Assembly: GCA_964389305.1 (NCBI GenBank)
Contig: CAYMEK010000001.1
Span: forward strand, 1-64,000
Source of the DNA: CAYMEK01 sp964389305
Lineage (GTDB): Bacteria; Spirochaetota; Spirochaetia; SZUA-6; DRHE01
Direction: 5' to 3'
DNA length: 64,000 nt
The notes below the pieces were generated by a model, which worked only from the letters and a program-made list of their open reading frames with translations, searched no databases and had not been told where the DNA came from. A program made the position numbers and the translations under genes. Below are positions 60,787 to 64,000 of this stretch, piece by piece. Numbering within the stretch: position 1 is the stretch's first letter; each line of letters starts with the position of its first letter.

Positions 60787-61620
60787 CTATTCAAGCCCGG
60801 CCGGCCCTTCCGGCGACCGGTGTGGGCTGATCTTCTGGAGCATCTCCCTGTACAGGGCTTCCTTGCGCTTCAGCATCACGAAAGGGAACTCGTAGGCTTT
60901 TTCTAGCTTTTCCCGGGTGAACAGCTCCTCGGTAGGTCCGATCTCCGGCGCTCCCTCCTTGTTCAGGAGCAGCAGATAGTCCGAAAATCTTTTCGAGATG
61001 TCCAGCTCGTGAACCGAGTAGTACAGGCTGAGGTTATTCTTGCGCGTGTAATCGAAAAGGTATTTCATGATGCGCTGTTTCTGGTACTCCTCCAGGGCGA
61101 AGATCGGTTCGTCCATCATGATAATCCGCGAGCCGTACAGCAGGCTGAAGGCGATGATAGTCCTCTGCAGCTCGCCCTTGCTCACCGTCTGGGTCTTCTT
61201 GGACAGCACCGGAGTCAGCTCGCAGACCTCGATAAGCTCGGATATGAGGCCCGGGTCTTTGTTCTCGTGAAAACCGTTCTCATAAACGTATTCGAGCAGC
61301 GTTTCGATGCTCTGCTCGGTTTCGAACTCCATGTTTTGATAGATGAAGGAGACGTAACGCTGTCTCTCCTGCTCCTCACGGAGATCACGGGTATCTATTC
61401 CTTGCAGGTATACGGTTCCCTCCACAGGCAGCACGATGCCGGAGGCCAGCAGCAGCAAGGTCGATTTGCCGGTTCCATTCTGGCCGGCCAGGCTCACGAC
61501 CCCCTTCGGAAGCTCGAGGGAGAGCCGGTTGAACACCAGCCGCTGCTCTTGCGGATAGTAGAAGGAAACATTCTGCAGCCGGATCTCGGGTTGGCTGTCT
61601 GACCTTTTGCTCATATGCAA
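60787..61620 (-). CDS. ABC transporter ATP-binding protein
   Basis: A 277-residue ATPase; ATG 61614 two codons in is an equally good start. Walker A is AGQNGTGKSTLLLL; the signature is VSKGELQRTIIAFSL, a variant of LSGGQ; Walker B is RIIMMDEPIFALEEYQ; the switch His is in SVHELDISKRFSDY. No permease or binding protein is adjacent, so it may act with a permease encoded elsewhere, in ECF-type or energy-coupling fashion, or in a soluble role. It lies between the glycosyltransferase-like gene and the MFS gene on the same strand. Confidence 0.9.
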   Translation of the reverse strand: MHMSKRSDSQPEIRLQNVSFYYPQEQRLVFNRLSLELPKGVVSLAGQNGTGKSTLLLLASGIVLPVEGTVYLQGIDTRDLREEQERQRYVSFIYQNMEFETEQSIETLLEYVYENGFHENKDPGLISELIEVCELTPVLSKKTQTVSKGELQRTIIAFSLLYGSRIIMMDEPIFALEEYQKQRIMKYLFDYTRKNNLSLYYSVHELDISKRFSDYLLLLNKEGAPEIGPTEELFTREKLEKAYEFPFVMLKRKEALYREMLQKISPHRSPEGPAGLE

Positions 61621-61700
61621 AGCTTTCGGTTATTATTCTTTTTCCCTTACCGTGTAAAGATAGTATGGGAAGCCGCACGGGTCAAATAGCACCGTAAAGC

Positions 61701-63029
61701 CTAGCGCTTGAGGGGGCTGGTCTCCCTGGCCATGGTTCCGGTCTCCAGTATTTCCTGGATCTTGTAGGTTCCGTACTTACGGGCCTTGAGGAAACCATCC
61801 CAGGCGCTCTCCGCCAGTCGACCTTCCCGCCACAGGTCGAGGAGCCACTCGGCGGTGTAGGCAGGGTCTTCCTGGGGAATGCCAGCCTGCACTTCCAGCA
61901 GCCAGCGGCGGTTGAACACCTCTTGGGCCCCGATGGAGGGGGACATGATGATGGGAATGCCCAGACCGCAGTAGAAGGACAGCTCGCTCGGCTTGGTCCA
62001 CAAAATGTCGGTCGTACGGATCGCCTGGGCGAAGGAGTGGAAATAGTCCTCCTTATGAGCGCTGTAGAGCACCCGAACGTACGGGCAGCCCGGCAGCAGC
62101 TCCTCCTTAACGCGTTCGAAGTACTGCCTGACCTCCTCTCGCACCCCGGCCACCAGGTTGAGGGCGATTTCCCCTGCTCTGAGCTTCTCCTGCAGGCTAC
62201 TGGTGATCTGGTAGCCGAACTCCCGCTGGGCTCCGGCACCGCCTACGGCGTAGGTGATGGTCAGACGCCGATCCGCCTTGAAGCGGCAGCTGCCCCTGCC
62301 GAGGAAATGGACCACGTTGCGGCCGTGCAGCGGCCAGAAGCGTTCGTTGGGATCGAGGTAGAACAGGCGCTGGGCCGCATCGGAGCGCAGCAGGTTCAGG
62401 TTGGCGGCCCCCAGTATCTCGAGAGGCAGGGGGAAACCGGTAAGGAAGATGCGCTCATCCGGCACTCCGTAGCTCTTCAGGCGCATCACGGCCCGGCCGC
62501 AGGGAGCCAGGTAATGGATACGGCTGCGCCGCGGGTTCTCCGCCACCCAGGCCCGGCTGATCTCGGCGTCGCAGATGATGCAGTAGATGCGTCCATAGCC
62601 GCTCCTGTCCGCAGCCACGGCCGGGGCCAGGTAAGAGGTAATCAGGGGCAAGGGCTTGGTCCGGATGCGTTCGATCATGCCCCGGCACAAGCCGCGTTCT
62701 ATGAAGCGGCTGAGAAGCTTGACCTGGTAGGAAGGGCGGGACAGGTCTCGAATGGGGTAGAAGGAGGGGATGCTCTGCAGGGCGTCGAGCAGCCCGAACA
62801 GGGGCTTTCCGATGATCGGGGTGCCCCTCACCCGGGAGAGAAACTCGTACATGTTGCGCATCCGATCCCAGAGCTTCTTCTCCTCCGGGTCGCTGGCCGT
62901 GGAGCTTCCCACCGTGACGATTCCTTCTTCGGCCAGATGCCTTAGGGGATAGGTCGCACGTTGATGGCCCAATCCCATGTCCACGGTGACCACCCAGGCT
63001 TTCTGGAACTCCTCTTCTTGTTGCGCCAT
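61701..63029 (-). CDS. Glycosyltransferase-like protein (GT-B fold, tentative)
   Basis: A 442-residue protein. The N-terminus KAWVVTVDMGLGHQRATYPL resembles the start of MGDG-synthase/MurG-like GT-B glycosyltransferases, where a GxGH loop binds the acceptor or phosphate. Further segments are YCIICDAEISRAWVAENP, FLTGFPLPLEIL, VVHFLGRGSCRF, and a donor-side RTTDILWTKPSELSFYCGLGIPIIMSPSIGAQE, here cut into its two halves around residue 350. No signal peptide. It probably uses a nucleotide-sugar donor, with acceptor unknown. Moderate confidence because the family is recognised by pattern only. Confidence 0.6.
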   Translation of the reverse strand: MAQQEEEFQKAWVVTVDMGLGHQRATYPLRHLAEEGIVTVGSSTASDPEEKKLWDRMRNMYEFLSRVRGTPIIGKPLFGLLDALQSIPSFYPIRDLSRPSYQVKLLSRFIERGLCRGMIERIRTKPLPLITSYLAPAVAADRSGYGRIYCIICDAEISRAWVAENPRRSRIHYLAPCGRAVMRLKSYGVPDERIFLTGFPLPLEILGAANLNLLRSDAAQRLFYLDPNERFWPLHGRNVVHFLGRGSCRFKADRRLTITYAVGGAGAQREFGYQITSSLQEKLRAGEIALNLVAGVREEVRQYFERVKEELLPGCPYVRVLYSAHKEDYFHSFAQAIRTTDILWTKPSELSFYCGLGIPIIMSPSIGAQEVFNRRWLLEVQAGIPQEDPAYTAEWLLDLWREGRLAESAWDGFLKARKYGTYKIQEILETGTMARETSPLKR

Positions 63030-63164
63030 TCCTGTTCTCCTTGCCGAAATCGATATGTCCGGTCGAGCAGGCCGGCTATAGGCGGATTTTCTCCCTGGCT
63101 AGCCTATCGGCACGGCCGAGCTTTCAGTATATATATAGGATTGTCGCGGGGTACAGCTGCCGGC

Positions 63165-63950
63165 TCAGGGCAGCAGCTCCTGTACCAGGCTGGACACCTC
63201 CCGGGCCAGGTTCTTGGAGCTTCCGTGGCGGCTGATCATTTCCACGATGCGGGTTCCCACCACCACACCGTCGGCGCAGCGGCTCAGCGCCTTCGCGTCT
63301 TCGCGGGTCTTGACGCCGATCCCGATGCACACGGGCGTACGGGTAAGGCTCCTGATCACCCCGATGCGCTGTTCGACGGCCGGGGTTACCCTCAGCTGGA
63401 GCCCGGTGATGCCCAGCTGGGGTACGTAGTACAGGAAGCCGCCGGTAGAGGCCACGATCCTGCGCAGACGCTCCTCCGGAGTCAGCTCGGAGGCCAGCAG
63501 CACGGTGCAGAGCTGCCTTTCTCTGGCCCGGCTGAAGAACTCGGGGTCCGCTTCCGGGGGCAGGTCGGGTATGATGAAGCCATCGACTCCGGCGCTTACC
63601 GCAGCATCCAGGCAGCGCTCCCGGCCGTACTGTAAGAAAACGTTCCAGTAGCCCATGAGCAGCAGAGGCAGATCGGTCTCCCGCCGCAGGGCCGCCACCT
63701 TCTCCAGGATTTCGGCCAGAGTAACGCCCCGGGCCAGGGCCCGGTTGGCGGCCGCCTGGATGACCGGCCCGTCGGCGATGGGGTCGGAGAAGGGAACTCC
63801 CAGCTCCACCCCGCTGACCCCCGCCCGCTCCAGCTCCAGGACGATCTGCCGGACCGCTTCCCAGGACGGCTCGCCGGACATGATATAGGCGATGAAGGCC
63901 TTGCGGTCTTGCTTCCGTAGCTCTCGGAAACGCTGCTCCAGTCTGTTCAT
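63165..63950 (-). CDS. trpA: Tryptophan synthase alpha chain
   Basis: A 261-residue TIM-barrel enzyme that splits indole-3-glycerol phosphate to indole and glyceraldehyde 3-phosphate. The catalytic Glu lies in SGVELGVPFSDPIADGPVIQ and the catalytic Asp in the same block. DGFIIPDLPPEAD is loop 2, and VCIGIGVKTREDA and ADGVVVGTRIVE form the phosphate site. Length is normal. Its start overlaps the stop of the preceding gene by 4 bases with AGGAGG just before, so it is translationally coupled, as usual for trpBA. Confidence 0.95.
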   Translation of the reverse strand: MNRLEQRFRELRKQDRKAFIAYIMSGEPSWEAVRQIVLELERAGVSGVELGVPFSDPIADGPVIQAAANRALARGVTLAEILEKVAALRRETDLPLLLMGYWNVFLQYGRERCLDAAVSAGVDGFIIPDLPPEADPEFFSRARERQLCTVLLASELTPEERLRRIVASTGGFLYYVPQLGITGLQLRVTPAVEQRIGVIRSLTRTPVCIGIGVKTREDAKALSRCADGVVVGTRIVEMISRHGSSKNLAREVSSLVQELLP

Positions 63951-64000
63951 CTCGTTTGCTCCTCCTCTGCTCTCTCGCCCTCGGCCTTATCCGGCCTGCC
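63947..64000 (-). CDS. C-terminal end of the gene before trpA (probably trpB)
   Basis: The last 17 codons read GRPDKAEGERAEEEQTR and end in TGA that overlaps the trpA ATG. The tail itself is low in information. The call to trpB rests on the usual trpB-trpA order and the coupling, not on sequence motifs. Confidence 0.5.
   Translation of the reverse strand, partial: GRPDKAEGERAEEEQTR

Overview
The window looks like a chromosomal segment of a GC-rich, anaerobic, heterotrophic bacterium, most likely a member of the Spirochaetota. This is inference. It rests on the N-termini of the two ABC substrate-binding proteins, which run from the signal segment straight into Gly-Gly-(Lys/Gln)-Lys/Glu with no lipobox cysteine, a style common in Spirochaetaceae. 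It also rests on a probable pyrophosphate-type phosphofructokinase and on the density of sugar, sugar-acid and methyl-compound catabolism. I saw no rRNA, tRNA, CRISPR array, transposase or phage gene.

Layout. (1) 1-4325: tail of a possible cation-efflux protein, a Cas4-like/DUF2779 nuclease protein, a DMT-type membrane protein, two small unknowns and an AlaX editing enzyme. (2) 4424-11515: a promoter and one-directional operon with a DeoR regulator, 6-phosphogluconate dehydrogenase, an SDR of mannonate-oxidoreductase type, a HAD phosphatase-like protein, a LarA-family nickel epimerase and glucuronate isomerase. Together they suggest a gluconate/mannonate/hexuronate route. (3) 11562-13582: a class III aminotransferase and a small SpoIIAA-like protein. 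(4) 13710-24752: a divergent rare-sugar locus. The minus arm holds a sugar ABC transporter, a class II aldolase and an FGGY kinase. The plus arm holds a DeoR regulator, an SDR, a C_GCAxxG_C_C protein, an LsrF-like aldolase/thiolase and a second class II aldolase. A strong promoter and an inverted repeat lie between the arms.

(5) 24917-29131: a DUF488 remnant, an ECF-like sigma factor paired with a QueG-like Fe-S protein, then an overlapping lrp-EamA-ybaK operon. (6) 29446-43962: the most striking region, one co-directional run of about 14.5 kb. It holds a complete LIV-type ABC transporter, two corrinoid proteins whose genes are identical over 628 bp except for one silent base, three pyrrolysine-free MttB-family methyltransferases, a hydantoinase/oxoprolinase (ASKHA-fold) protein, and a full-length prolyl-tRNA-synthetase-like protein. 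The synthetase-like protein keeps the editing and anticodon domains, but its aminoacylation motifs are largely replaced. This is the best candidate here for an undescribed system: uptake and corrinoid-dependent demethylation of an N-methylated, amino-acid-like compound, possibly linked to a proline analogue.

(7) 43994-47527: a small-gene region with signs of decay (a TetR gene without a usable start, a methyltransferase with an internal deletion), plus an SDR, a methyltransferase and a NUDIX hydrolase. (8) 47544-64000: central and accessory metabolism. It includes PPi-type phosphofructokinase, an M20 amidohydrolase, a mannitol-phosphate-dehydrogenase-like enzyme, DUF1015, a PLP aminotransferase, a methyltransferase next to a MenA/UbiA prenyltransferase and a degenerate UbiA-like paralogue, a metallophosphoesterase, a PatB-type C-S lyase coupled to an MFS transporter, an ABC ATPase, a glycosyltransferase-like protein, and trpA with the end of the gene before it (probably trpB).
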